Source of the DNA: Polyodon spathula
Lineage: Eukaryota; Chordata; Actinopteri; Acipenseriformes; Polyodontidae
DNA length: 64,000 nt
Assembly (NCBI RefSeq): GCF_017654505.1
Contig: NC_054535.1
Span: forward strand, 81,655,603-81,719,602
Reading direction: 5' to 3'
Below, in pieces: positions 10,205-22,115 of this stretch. The notes beneath the pieces are model-generated. The model ran no database searches. It saw nothing but the letters and a program-made list of their open reading frames with translations, and was not told the DNA's origin. Made by a program: the position numbers and the translations under genes. Each line of letters opens with the position of its first letter. Position 1 is the first letter of the stretch.

Positions 10205-13200
10205 GCTCGGGCCAGTAACAGCTCCTCTCACCATGGTACATGAATTCCTATGCAGCCTTGGGTAAAATATACAAAGTGCTCTCAAGCACACTGCTGAAAG
10301 GAAATCTATCATGTCATTAACAAACAAACATTTAGGACAGTGACAAATTACAGCATATTACCAAAGATTTCACCCTGTGTGAAAAAGGAGAGAGAAATAA
10401 ACAGTCAAAGAAATGAAAAAAAAAGTTCCACTTCTAGTCCACTGCCACATTCAGTGATTAGTGTGTTTTTATTGCTCAGCGTGCAAATATCAAATGTTGG
10501 TTTATGCAACCAGTACAGCTGAGGGACATCAGCCAGACAAATAATTGGTGCAGTTTCAAAATCAGAAATTACTATAAACAAAAGTGTCTAAGGCTTAACT
10601 TCATAACAATTGTTCCATTGAGATGCTCCCCCCCTTTTTTTCTTAAATAAGAAAACGCTTCATCTTTGTCTTATGGAAAGAGGTTTTGTTAATGGCTAAT
10701 TATCATATTGAGCCCTGCATATTATGGAAGGAGTAAAGGATTTCTGTTTTCCCACAATGACTTAGAATTCATAGTATACATTAACCAATCAGGGAACACT
10801 ATTTTGACATGTGATGTTTCTGATCATTTGATGCAGCGTCCAGTGATGTTGATGGATGGAATAATGGAACTTTGGACAGCATTATAAGTTAAAGCGCTAC
10901 AACAGGACTGTTTATGCACAAATGAAGTATATATTATTATACAGTCCTACAATGAAATACACTGCAAAGTAATATGAATGTATTATTGTGTATGCCAACC
11001 TTTGGAAAAGCAAAGTCTTTCATATCCGGAAGGTGGTGTAACAAACATATGGACGGATGATTTACTAAAAATGTCTGTCTTGGCCTTTGTCCAATTACTT
11101 TGACTCATCAACTAAACGTGCAAAGACTTCAACCATAGAGGTACTCACATAAAGAAAGTTATTTTTAATTCAGGATGTGCACCATACAGAGGCAGAAATT
11201 TAAAAAAAAGGTCAAAGATTATTCTGCAATATTCCAAGCTGTGCTCACACACTACTGCTGCTATAAACAAAGATTGTTATACAGAATAATACTTACTATA
11301 GCCATTTAAATTACAGCAGCAATGTTAATATTTGATAGAATATCTACATTGACAAGTGAATAATCAAACCATTACCAATGCAGGAAAAATACACTTCCGT
11401 TAAAAATGCAATATATAGCCATGTCTGGCAATTGATTTCCACCACAGTATTCCATGGAGAAGCACATGCAGTTATTTGGAAGGAAATGCTTGAAGACCAG
11501 CATCGCCATCTGCTTCTGGGATCACAGTGACATCTAGTAATGAATGATGAAGTTTAAAGAATTTCATCTTGATTCAGTGACTTGTGATCTTGTGTCATGC
11601 CATGGAGGAATAGAATCCCAGCTGCATTATATCACCAATTCAGGGAGAAGACAGGGTTTGTGATGGTGTAGTGGAGTCCAGGCTGCTGTTATGGATACAA
11701 TGATAAATGATGTCTGTGCAACAGATGTGTTATTGAGATAAAATGTCAGAACTTTTATAAAGTTAATAAATAAAAACTGGATTTCAGGTTTTATGCTGTT
11801 TTTTTTTTTTTTTTTTTTTTTTTTTTGTTTTAATTTTTTTTTTAAGCACTCCGGTAAGTTCTACATGTTGTTTCTCATTTTGGTAAGTTGCTCCTCTATT
11901 CTGCTTTTGTAAGGTGTATAAGCAGAAATGTTTTATAAGATTAAACTGAAATATACAGCAATCTCACATAGGGGGTCGGGTGTTCCTTGTATGTTGGTCA
12001 TATGCTTCTCATTCTCCGCTGCTGTGTTTACCCAATCACAAAAATACTGTTTTTGGCATCATTCAACTTCCTGCTTTAGCCCAGCAGTTCTCTGAGAAAT
12101 GTTACAGTAGTATTCAATCTTTAATATGGGTCATCAGTGCTGAAACAATGCAGTGTCATGGGGAATAGAACAGCCAGCATCTGGAGCAAATTAATCAATG
12201 CCTAGTTTAAGTTTAGATAGGTATTTTGCTATAATTAGAAATGTGACTCATGTCAAAAACAAAAATCAAGTTGATTTTTCAAGTGTCTGTTTAAGATTTT
12301 TTATTTGTTACTCAGCACAGCAATTAATATAGTTCACCATAGGTTCAAAATCTTGGAGCGTGTAATTTTTGTTTATCACTCAAGATGCTTATTGTATGAA
12401 ACTGTTGCAGACAGAATAGCTAAGCTTTACAAATGAGGTTCTCAAATTAATCTTAACTAAATAAATGACTATCTTAGTACATTTGTTTTTCTATTTAGCC
12501 CTGTCTTGAGTGTTTGTTTCTGTCTGATTGTTTTTTGTACTTCTTGTAAGGCTTTGTATTTTGTTTTGTATCTAGGACATCTCTGGAAACAAAAGTTTGG
12601 TCTTACCTTGAAGTTGGCTTTATTTCTTAGTAAATCTTTTTAAAATATTTAACTATTATATAATAGTTTTAACCAGATGCTGCATTGAGTGTACTTGGAG
12701 ACAACAATCTTCCCCGGTAATACAAAATGTTTGACTCTGAGAATGTATCCAACTGGAAAACAGTTATCATAGTAAACTCAATGGTCCCTGTAGCTATAGC
12801 TAACATAAAACATTTTAAATTCTATCACATTCAAATTGAAACAGATGGATGATTCTGTTGATCAGATGGTAATCTAAAGAAGTCATTAGGACTTGCTTGA
12901 CAGACTACCGGGCTATCCTACTTGAGGTAACATTAAGTAGTGCTAATGGCTGTCTGAAATCAGCCAAACTTGTTATGAATAAAGTAACTGCTACGTGGTT
13001 TAGTTGGTGTTTAGAAATAGCTATTTGTTATTTGTCCTTATTTGTGATTCTTTATAGCAGTATTTGTGTTTCTTCTGCTAAGACATCCATACTTCCATTC
13101 CGTTCACACTTAACCCACATCCAAACTCAGAAACATGTGTCATTCATAATGAAAATATAATAAATATGTGCTTAAGCGAATCATTTTAAATGTAAAGCAC

Positions 13201-13487
13201 CCAGCCACGACATGATTTTTTGTTTAATGTATGTTTGTTCAAGTTGTTCCAGCTTTTGCACAGGTCAACCTTTAAACTGCTCAGAACTATATGATATACT
13301 GCTGCATGTGTTAATTGTAGTATGCTTTTATTAGTAACAACAGACGTCATTGTTAAGATGCTGCTCAGTTATTGACTAATACTTCTCTTAAGTTTTACTC
13401 ACAACTTCCAATACCTCACAGAAGTCTTTTAAAGTGAAAATCTAAATGAATGGAAGCCTTAGGAGCCATACAGAAATATAGTATGTA
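10205..13487. other. Unassigned intergenic DNA with a T-rich tract
   Basis: No gene recognised in about 3.3 kb. A T run lies at 11799-11826 and continues T-rich to about 11845. Short frames at 10340-10522, 11980-12168 and 12897-13160 resemble nothing known to me. Confidence 0.5.
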
Positions 13488-13765
13488 TAGTGAATATAAG
13501 AGCATAAGATCATAAGTTTACAAACGAGAAGAGGCCATTCGGCCCATCTTGCTAGTTTGATATATGCAGCTTATTGATCCTAGAATCTCATCAAGCAGCT
13601 TCTTGAAGGATCCCAGGGTGTCAGCTTCAACAACATTACTGGGGATTTGGTTCCAGACTCTCACAATTCTCTGTGTAAAAGTGCCTCCTATTTTCTGTTT
13701 TGAATGCCCCTGTATCTAATCTCCATTTGTGACCCCTGGTCCTTTTTTCTTTTTTCAGGTTGAAT
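13488..13765 (-). mobile_element. CR1-like LINE, 3' end
   Basis: Reverse-complement translation gives the C-terminus of a LINE ORF2: KRTRGHKWRLDTGAF and ENRRHF, then after a frameshift SNVVEADTLGSFKKLLDEI and GRMASSRL followed by a stop. The short repeated 3' tip (TCTTATG/TTCTTATA) lies at the low-coordinate end. This pattern of protein, stop and short octamer-like tail is what CR1-group LINEs show. The copy is heavily 5'-truncated and frame-broken. A second copy is at 28728-28900. Confidence 0.75.
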
Positions 13766-14487
13766 ATTCTCACAGAACAAACAAACAGTCCCACATAAAA
13801 CTGGCATGTGGTTTCACATTGTATTATTAAGGCATCCTATCCAAAGAAACATTCTACAGGTCAAGGCCTTCAGTGCTTATGTCAACGAAGTATTATTTTT
13901 TGCAGGATAAGTCAAGACAATTAATTCAATGATATTTTTCTGACCATTGTATGTTCAACTTTTAAAAAAGCCGTAAGTCCCTTGTATTGAGGTTTAATGA
14001 CTAATCAAGCTCAAGTGATAAAAAGGGTACAGGAAATGCATCTATTAAATTAGGAAACGGACAGAAACCAAATTCATAAGATAAAGTTATGTTTTATGTT
14101 TTATTTCCAAGAATGTTAATGTGAAGCACAAACTTTATCTTTCAAGTCTTGTCTTGTATTTATTTATTTATTTATTTTATTAGTGTTGACCTTTTTTTAG
14201 GAAGAGAACATCAAGAGTCCCAATACTCAAGAGACCAGATTGCCTTAACATAAGCAGAGACTTCAAAGGAGGACCAGATTTAAAACATCTGGACAGAGCC
14301 TGGCATCTTCAAATTCAATTATGTATTGGTTATATTTGTAATCAGTTCTGTACAATCTGATGGGAATGTCCAAAAGCAAAAAGTATTTTGTATGATACAG
14401 GAAACACATATTCTGCACCTATGTAGTTATATGCAGAGGTAGTAGAAGAGTTCACAATACAATGGGGTCTGTTTTAATAAGCTAAAC
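13766..14487. other. Unassigned intergenic DNA
   Basis: Contains a TTTA simple repeat near 14158-14177; nothing else recognised. Confidence 0.5.
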
Positions 14488-15622
14488 CAGGGGTTCCCAA
14501 AGTGCGGCCCGCAAGGACATTTGGTGCAGCCCCCCAAAGACTGTGACATCAAGACGTGAAGGTACCATCCAAATAAAGTTAGATTACTTTACGCAGCTGA
14601 AGTAGCTAGATAGCGTCTCTAATGTTAACAGAGCGACTGCAAAAAACTTTACGGTTCAGTATACAGGCACTTTTTCTGTTGTAGATTTTATTTTATTATT
14701 TTAAGAACAAAACTGTATTCAGCTTCAACTACATCGGGAAAATGCTCTTTGTACGGTATTGTAGTTTTGGTGTTCAACTTGAATCTTTTGTTAAGGAAAG
14801 TACTACTGTAGTAATAGTACCCGGCTACAGTTTAAAATTGTTAGTGTTACATTTCTTTTTTGCACAGTGTTTCTGAATAAGACTACAGTTAGGCTGCAGT
14901 ACAGTAGCTAGTAAGATGTTAAGTAGCAATCGTATGTAATTGCGTCAATGTAATGGCAGATAATTTATGAATAATTAATGCTGCACTTTAAATAGAAATG
15001 TGTGATTATTTTGTTAATTTCATAAAGAAAAAAAATACAAATATCAAGGTAAAATACAGTAATGTCTGTGTTTTATTTCTGTACATTTACTATGGAAATA
15101 GCTCTAAATGTTCACACCATGGGGCAATTTACATAATTTGTTTAATTCGAATTTTGCACATCTCAGACTATTTGTATGTTCTCCAGAGATTTGAATTAAG
15201 CAGAGTTCACTGTACATGCATTCAGCTCTTAGTGATGTGGTTAGTTGTACAAGTCAAGATGCATTCTGTCTCACTAATGAAGAATAACCCACAAAAGAGT
15301 TTAATTGGTATAGTTTGAAAGTTCCTATTTTGGTATTATCTTCTTTATTTGTTGTGACCAGGACAATGTAAGATGTCACAGCATGATATTGGTGCTCAAA
15401 CCTAAGCCTGTTGTGGCACCAAGACACAGGATAAAATACAAATACATTTCAAAGCTGCTTGTGTTGCAGTGGTAGTAATATACATTCTTAATTTAAATAC
15501 ACAAATGTATAGGAAATAAAATAAAAGTATGATTTGGGACATATTTCGGTCTCTTGAGAGGTGCGGCCCACCGTCCCACGCAGCCTCCGGAAATTGGCCC
15601 TCCATCGCTTTGGGAACCCTTG
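14488..15622. mobile_element. hAT-like non-autonomous transposon, about 1.1 kb
   Basis: The left end CAGGGGTTCCCAAAGTGCGG pairs with the right end, whose last bases are CTTTGGGAACCCTTG. Just inside both ends lie GCGGCCC blocks in the same relation. The flanks AGCTAAAC (14480-14487) and ATCTAAGC (15623-15630) match at 6 of 8 positions, fitting an eroded 8-bp hAT target duplication. The interior has short reading frames (14998-15318 on +) without transposase motifs, so this is a deletion derivative or MITE. Confidence 0.65.
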
Positions 15623-16811
15623 ATCTAAGCAGTGGCTGAACTTAATACAGTCACCTTAAAATGAAATAAAAAGTGCAAAACAAATTCCATTGTATTTTAT
15701 AAATGAATATGGTCATGTTAAAATGAATAAGTGGTTCTATAAATCACCTGGTAGGAGAAAACCCCAGCTAGGTTAATATAGAATAAATAAATGATAGTGT
15801 TTCTATATTAAAATACACCGACCTATCCCTTTTGTGTTTATAGTGGTTGTGTAAATTATGACCCAGTCCATCTAAATAGATTTATAAGGATTCCTGATTC
15901 ATCATAATGGTGCCCTACAATGGTCCATTAGAAACCCATCTAAGAGTGAATAGTTTAATTGTTTTAGTAAGAGCTGATCACATACAACCTGCACACAAGT
16001 TGTTAAAATGATATCAAATGACAAAGCAGAGAAAATAGAATTAAGTACCTGAAAGTTATTTATGAACGAATATACTCATGCAGTACGACAATCACTATAT
16101 GAAGTGAAAATTATAATAACACTACAGGGTTCGCAATACAATATTAATGTAGAAATGAACAATGTTCCTTTGGGGAATAAAATGCATCTCATGGAAAATG
16201 GCAATACTTACAAGTCTGAAATCCACAGGATAATGAAAGACAAAGACAACCCTGCACCTACTGTACAGACAAAAAGAACTTGAGGTTTGGCTAAAACTAA
16301 ACAGAAGGGAATTTACAAGGTTATGATTCTGACCAAATGTCCTTACACAGATGTAATTTTTTGCCAGTGGATGTAATTGTAGCCACTTGGGAAGTATCTG
16401 ATTTTGTGTTATGCAACCCTTCCTGACATGTTGATTAAGAATTAATCTGCACAATCATGTAGACGCTTTTATTAACCCAATGCAGACACACATAGTCTCT
16501 TTTAGATAGATTGTATTACGAACCTTTCCACTTTAGATGTTTGGCACTTCCCATGCAAACTTGTTCTTGGAGCATTGGGCTGTTGATCATTTGAAATGTG
16601 AAGTGAATTGTTTCAAATCTCAATCTCAATTGTTATGCCTTACATTAGTGCAACTCCACATTATATACAGCATGTTTTCCCAATTGTTAAATCAAGTGAG
16701 TTTTGTTTTATCTGAAATTACCTTTAAATTAATTTTAATGTTCCCTGTTTGCAAAGTGCACAATCGTACATTTACACCTATGGACTTGCTTGCAGGTATG
16801 GACTATGTCTT
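15623..16811. other. Unassigned intergenic DNA
   Basis: AT-rich; frames at 16062-16283 (+), 16122-16454 (-) and the start of 16537-16884 (+) lack recognisable motifs. The last of these runs into the LTR. Confidence 0.5.
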
Positions 16812-17564
16812 TGGGACAAAGTGGTATGTGCAGGTGCAGTGTAGTAATCCAACAATGAAAAGACAGACAACAAAGTATGGGTGAAATTGGGTTCTGTTTA
16901 TTTTATTCCAGGGTTCTGATGACCAAACAGAAAACAAATCGGAGGACTGGCAATACACAACAATGTGTATTGCTCAGGGAATCATGAAGGATTGCAGTCC
17001 CTTAAACAATAACAAAGTCCAAACACACCAAATAAAAACACGGTCACCTCTCCCAGTGATTGCTGTAGTGCGATTGGTGAAAGTACAATTATTCATGATA
17101 CACAGTTAGTGCTCTGTTGTCCGGGTTTTCTGCTGGCTATGGGCAACAGCTCCGGATCGTGTTAGCCGTCTAGTCTAACAAACAAGACAAACAGTAGACT
17201 TTAGACAGGCAGACAAAACAAACAAAAACACGGTTAGTTTCACAACTCTGGTCCTTTTGGTCATAGCATAACCATTACAAGGAACAGATCACATTACTAC
17301 GTCCCTTTTTTATACCGTCAACCATGACCCCTTGGTTAACTAGAACATCTGCTCCTCCAATCTGCGGATGCCACGCCGTTAACCTTTTGGCTCAATGGTT
17401 TAGTGTACTGTAGCTCTGCCCCCTTTCTAGATGGCCGACTTCCACTGAACCCTGGGAAGGAATTGTCGGGCCAACCATTCCAGGGTACTCTGTTCCCTTT
17501 ACACACTGCCCTGAAAGGTAGGGCGTGGGGATCTAACACCAAGAATCGTTCGATCTCTGTTACA
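16812..17564 (-). repeat. 3' LTR of the Gmr1-like element
   Basis: Begins on the - strand with TGTAACAGAGATCG at 17564, directly after a purine-rich GAGTGGTGGG stretch that can serve as polypurine tract. It ends near 16812 in ACTTTGTCCCA. The inner end AACAATGAAAAGA-GTAGTAATCC block is shared with the 5' LTR remnant at 22116-22185. A related solo LTR lies at 853-1587. Confidence 0.8.
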
Positions 17565-17822
17565 TAGCCCACCACTCAGAGTGGAGCCGAAGGAAAACTC
17601 AGCTAAATCTACCTTTCCCATTACTCCCAGGAAAAAGAATCCATATTTTGGTTGTCTTTCCCCCCATGGTGTACCATTGGTATATGAAGGGCTGCAATGC
17701 CAGATAAAACAAGTTATCAGGGAATTGCTGTCCTTCATTGTGCTTAACCACTTGAGTGGGACATGGTCCATGACAAAATCAAATGAATGATCCAGCAGGT
17801 AGTATCGTAAAGAGTAAGTAGC

Positions 17823-18761
17823 TCATTTAATAGCCAAACACTCCTTTTCGGCCATGGAGTAGTTGTGCTCCCAAGGGAGCATCTTTTTACTGCGGTGCAG
17901 GATGGGATGTTTTACTTCGTCTACCTTTTGGGACAAGACTGCACCCAAACTAACATCTGACGCATCGATGTGGAGGATGAATCTCTTAGTGAAGTTTGAG
18001 GTGATGAGAGTGGGGGCCTGGCAGAGACTCTGCTTGAAAATATCAAACACCCCCTGACATTCTACTGACCATTTAATAGAATTTGCTGCACTCTTTTTGG
18101 TGAGGTCACCAAAAACCTTCAGTAATAACCGGCTAACCCCAATAGAGACCTCATCTGAGTCTTGGTTTTGAGGATTGCCGCGTCTACCAAAGCCTGGATT
18201 TTGGTGACAATGGGTTTCACCCTTCCATTCCCCCTTATCATTTCAAAATATTGAGTCTCTATTTTGCCAAATGCACATTTTCACAAGTTAGCTGTCAGCC
18301 GGGCTACCCTGAGAGACTGAAGGATGGCTGTAACCCTAGCCAAATGCTCTCGTCAGGTGGAGCTGGAAATAACCACATTGTCAATATATGCTGCTGCATA
18401 TTCACAATGTAGATGTAAAACCTGGTCCATCAATCTTTGAAAGGCAGCGGGTGCACCATGTAGCCCAAACAGATTGGTTGTGAAATGGAACAACCCCTCT
18501 GGTGTTGAAAATGTGGTTTTCTCTCTAGAACTATGAGTTAACAAGTATCCCTTCTTCAGATCCAGAGTGGAAATAAACCCTGCCATCCCCAGTCTTGAAA
18601 CTCGTCGACCTGAGGCATGGGATAGGCATCAAACTTGCAGTAGTGTTCATCTTACGGAAATCAATGTAAAAGCGGTTTGTGCAGTCCTTTTTGTCCACTT
18701 TCCCAATTGGACTGCACCACTCACTCCTGGAAGGCTCAATCACCCTAAGTTCGAGCATCAC
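17823..18761 (-). pseudogene. Gypsy reverse transcriptase and RNase H remnant
   Basis: Reverse-transcriptase blocks appear in order on the - strand: EWCSPIGKVDKKD and RFYIDFRKMN (18761-18531 frame), then FISTLDLKKGY, LFGLHGAPAAFQRLMDQVL and AAAYIDNVVISS (18586-18353 frame). The last is the YIDD catalytic motif with its second Asp changed to Asn. RNase H follows (18050-17823): SNFTKRFILHIDASDVSLGA with the first catalytic Asp kept, then a YSMAEKECLAI block. Frames change between the pieces and internal stops occur. In this element these domains lie downstream of integrase. Confidence 0.88.
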
Positions 18762-18882
18762 CCATTCCTCTTTGCAAACACCACTTCTTTGACTTTCTGG
18801 GATGCGGTAAGGTCTTTCTAATACTGTGACACCTGAGGGAGAGATAAAGTCATATTAAACAAGGTTAGTTCTACCAGGCTTG

Positions 18883-20090
18883 TCAGAAAAAAACATCGCT
18901 GAACTCCTCAATAAGCTTCTGCAGGTCTTGCTGCTGATCTGGACTAAACTGTTCCCCCATTGAAATGACTTTAGTGCTAGGGGTCTCTGGACAGGGGCCT
19001 AAATCATCCTCTACTTCGCCTGGAGCTATAAATATGGCCTCCCTTACCTGCCAGGGCTTTAGTGAATTTATGTGATAAATGTTTCTTTCATTTCGGTGAT
19101 TGGGCTGTCTAATTTCATAATTCACCTTTCCTATAGCCCGAATCACTTCACATGGCCCCTTCCATTTAGCACATAGTTTTGATTCTGAGGAGGGAAGCAG
19201 CAGCATTACCTTGTCTCCTGGTCTAAAGGTTTGAATTAGTGCATTTTTATTGTAATGCTGGTTGCCGGTTGTCCTGGGCACATGCTGCACTACATTTTTG
19301 GACGAGTCTTTGTGCTCCTCCCACCCCTCTCTCAACAGAGCAAGGATGCCACGAGGCTGTTGGCTATGCAAGAGTTCAAAGGGGGAGAACCCTGTCGAAC
19401 TCTGCAGCACATCTCTCACTGCAAAAGGAGGTAGTGAAGAAGCTATGCCCAATGTTTTTGCTCTTGATTAACAAAACATCTCAGCATCTGCTTTAAGGTC
19501 TGATTAAAGCGTTCCACCAAACCATCCCTCTGTGGATGATAACCAGACTTCCTGATGGGGCGTATTTATAGAATTTTGTACACTTGCTGTAAAGTGTTAG
19601 ACAGAAAGTTAGTTCCATGATCAGTCAGGATTTCTTTGGGGGTTCCTACTCTCGCCATAATATGCAATAATTCTTTGGCTATTGCAGCTGCACTAGTGGA
19701 CCTCAATGGAACTGCCTCCAGGTATCACATTGCATAATCTACCACCACTAATATATGCGTATACCCAGAATCAGAATGTAGCAAAGGGCCCACTATGTGC
19801 ATTGCAATGTGTTCAAAAGGAGTGGAAATGATTGGCAGTGGGACCAAGGAGGCGGGGTGCACTCGACTCGCTACTCGTTGGCAGCCTGGGCATGTGGCTA
19901 CATATTTCGACACATCTTTATGTAGTCCTACCCAATAAAATCGAGCCAATATCCTTGTTTTGTCAGCTCCAAGGTCCCCCGCAAAAGGGATATCATGCGC
20001 CAGCCACATGGCCTCAGTCTGACAAGACGGAGGAACTAATAATTGTGTTACAGGCTGTCCTGTGCCTGTACAAGGTTTACCCAATGCCAT
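18883..20090 (-). pseudogene. Gypsy integrase remnant
   Basis: The zinc-binding domain reads FAGDLGADKTRILARFYW and CPGCQRV; the usual second His of GHLG is Asp here. The start of the catalytic core reads HIAMHIVGPLLHSDSGYTHI and LVVVDYAM, where the usual MDIVGPL catalytic Asp has become His. The C-terminal part (19452-18883 frame) contains FRPGDKVMLLLPSSESKLC, KWKGPCEVIRAIGKVNYEI and the YHINSLKPW block, an SH3-like Gypsy integrase tail. It continues into SPDQQQDLQKLIEEFSDVF, the linker that normally precedes reverse transcriptase, showing that integrase leads straight into RT. The middle (about 19725-19452) is frame-broken. Confidence 0.88.
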
Positions 20091-20346
20091 AATTACCCCT
20101 TGATAATGAAGTGTGGAAATACTAGCACCCCAGTGCCATTAACATCCTTACCTTCAATAGACCGGACCTGTCCCCAAGTGTGCACTAGTGAGGGGTCATT
20201 GTGTTGTTCCCACACTATGTCTGCACTTGAGTGCCACATGACTGGTATACTGAGAGGGGCTGGAGTAGCAGCTGCCCTAGATGGTCCAGTAACCTCGCCT
20301 GCTCGTTCACACTGCGTAACGATTCCTTTTGATTGGTGTTTGCTAC

Positions 20347-20785
20347 TGTGACAGGCTGGCGAGTGGATAGAGGCCAAGAAACAGACTGCAGTTCAAAAAA
20401 ATAATACTTTTATTATAATTAAGCACAAAATAAAAGGGCACAAGGGCAAAAACAAAGGTATTTATACACAAAAAACACAAAACACAAAGCAAAACTTATA
20501 GAAAAGGTTTCCAGGCTTGGCGATGCCTTCACTGGATCAGAAAAATTCAAAAACACAAAACAGCAAACCAAAAAACAGCAAGCACAAACACCAGCTTGCT
20601 TCCTCAGCTCCCTCCTCTCCCTAATGGGAAGCTGAGGCCTCCTTTTATGTCAGGTGGCTGGGTGCTGATTGACTGTTAATTACTCTAATCAACCCCAGTC
20701 ACCTGAACACAATAAACCCAGGCAGGTAGGAGAATTTAACCCCATCCCTGCCAATCTATACAGGGCAGAGCTCTGCTCTACCACA
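20347..20785 (-). repeat. Solo LTR nested in the Gypsy element
   Basis: 439 bases with TG...CA-type ends: TGTGACAGG on the + strand at 20347 and CTACCACA at 20785. Flanks GCTAC (20342-20346) and GTTAC (20786-20790) form a 5-bp target duplication with one change. The transcription sense is the - strand: a CATAAAAGG TATA-like box near 20645 and an AATAAAAGT polyadenylation signal near 20406. It shares the TTGGCAGGGAT and TTTTGCCCTTGTGCC blocks with the LTR at 8150-10204. It interrupts the region between protease and integrase. Confidence 0.8.
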
Positions 20786-20829
20786 GTTACTATCATTGCT
20801 TTCTCCCACCAGACACCAGCCTCATCTCA

Positions 20830-21190
20830 TTAGGGAGAAAACATTTCACTTTGAAAAGGAAAAACATCACCAATTATTTCATTTTTTCGTTTTTCTGCCA
20901 TGTTTACATGTACAGTCGAGTCTGCTATTAATTTAACCAATTCTTTATCGTTTAGCCAGTCTCGACCAAGAATTATTGGTTGTGTTAACCTTTCCGCCAC
21001 CCCAACTACTAGGTGGTATTTTATCGGTCCTACTGATAAGTATACTTTTAAGGTGGGGTATGTCGCTGTATCTCCATGGATACAAGAGATTGCCACCTGT
21101 CCTCATGGCTGCCACGACACATTGCCCTAGAGAACTGCCTAAATTGAGGTCTGCCAACACATGGTGTCCACTAATGTGTGTGTTTTCACT
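20830..21190 (-). pseudogene. Gypsy protease remnant
   Basis: Reverse-complement reading gives HTLVDTMCWQTSI near 21165, an altered LVDTGC aspartic-protease active site that retains the Asp. After a stop and frame change comes CIHGDTATYPTLKVYLSVG, and then the flap and C-terminal motif ERLTQPIILGRDWL. This is the retropepsin fold order. It lies between gag and integrase as expected. Confidence 0.8.
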
Positions 21191-21549
21191 TTCTTAAAAC
21201 CACATTAACAATACAAGACCCCTCCCAACCATTTTCCCCTGGCTTACCCGCTTCAGATGCCCAATTGCATGATGTCAAGTCACACTCCATGACCTGGCTT
21301 GATGCCCTGGTTGGTTACATCTAAAACAAGGGGGGGGGGGGGGGGGTGGTGGCAACATTGGTTACGTTTCTGGTATGGCAACGGGGCGCAGGGGCAGTAG
21401 CTCTACCCCAGCTGGAGGCTACCCTTGACCTACATGGAGGGGAGGCCAGGTGGCCCGTTGGGGCATGACTTGGTCCCGGTGTTGTTGGTGGAGCAGAGAG
21501 AGGAGGTGGTGTACAGTTGCTCCAGTGAGCTGGAGCTGTGAGCAGGCTG

Positions 21550-22115
21550 GTGTTGGCTGAGACCAGGGAGTCCTTGAAGTCCTCAGCTAGACTTACTGCT
21601 GCTTCCAGGGTTTAGGGGTTGTGGTGCCATATCCACCAAGCATGTGTGTCGACACAGACCACATGGCAGAATTGCTCCATTACAATGGCCTTGCCGATTT
21701 GTGGACCTGTTTTCTAGACATGGCTTAGCAAGTGCATAATGTGGTCACACAACTGCTATGCAACCACCCCTGGGCATGCATCTGGGGATCTCCGGTACTC
21801 CCGAAATAGTACCCTGTGTGTTTCCCTCGTGATGTTGAGCCGTCGTAGGATGGCTTGCTTTACCAGGTCGTAGTCAGGGGCTTCGGTGTCCATCATGGCC
21901 TGGTAGTCTGCCTGAGCCTGCCCGATCAGGCAAGGTCCCAGCTGGCTTTTCCAGAATTGCTTGGGCCATGTCGCAGTGGTAGGCAGCCGCTCGAAAGAAA
22001 GCAGGTAAGCCTCGGGGTCATCCTCCACCATCATTTTCTGCAGCCTTGCCTTTGGGGCATCATCACGGGTGCTGTTGGTACTGCTGTCTGCTCCTTTCCC
22101 TTTTCTGACGCCACA
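21550..22115 (-). pseudogene. SCAN-like Gypsy gag remnant
   Basis: The open frame down to 21756 reads DDPEAYLLSFERL, WPKQFWKSQLGPCLIGQA and YDLVKQAILRRLNI, a Gypsy capsid N-terminal half. Past a stop the same domain continues with MEQFCHVVCVDTHAWWIWH and TLEAAVSLAEDFKDSL. The EQF...W...H(N/R)P...AV.L.EDF pattern is that of the vertebrate SCAN domain, which is known to derive from Gmr1-like gag. Downstream the frame turns proline-rich and meets a G run at 21330-21346 (C-rich on the coding strand). The first residues of the ATG frame starting at 22166 come from the LTR and are not gag. Confidence 0.8.

Noticed and set aside
15402..15605. 67-residue - strand ORF ending in a GC-rich block
   Set aside because: It is the inverted end of the hAT-like element, not a gene.
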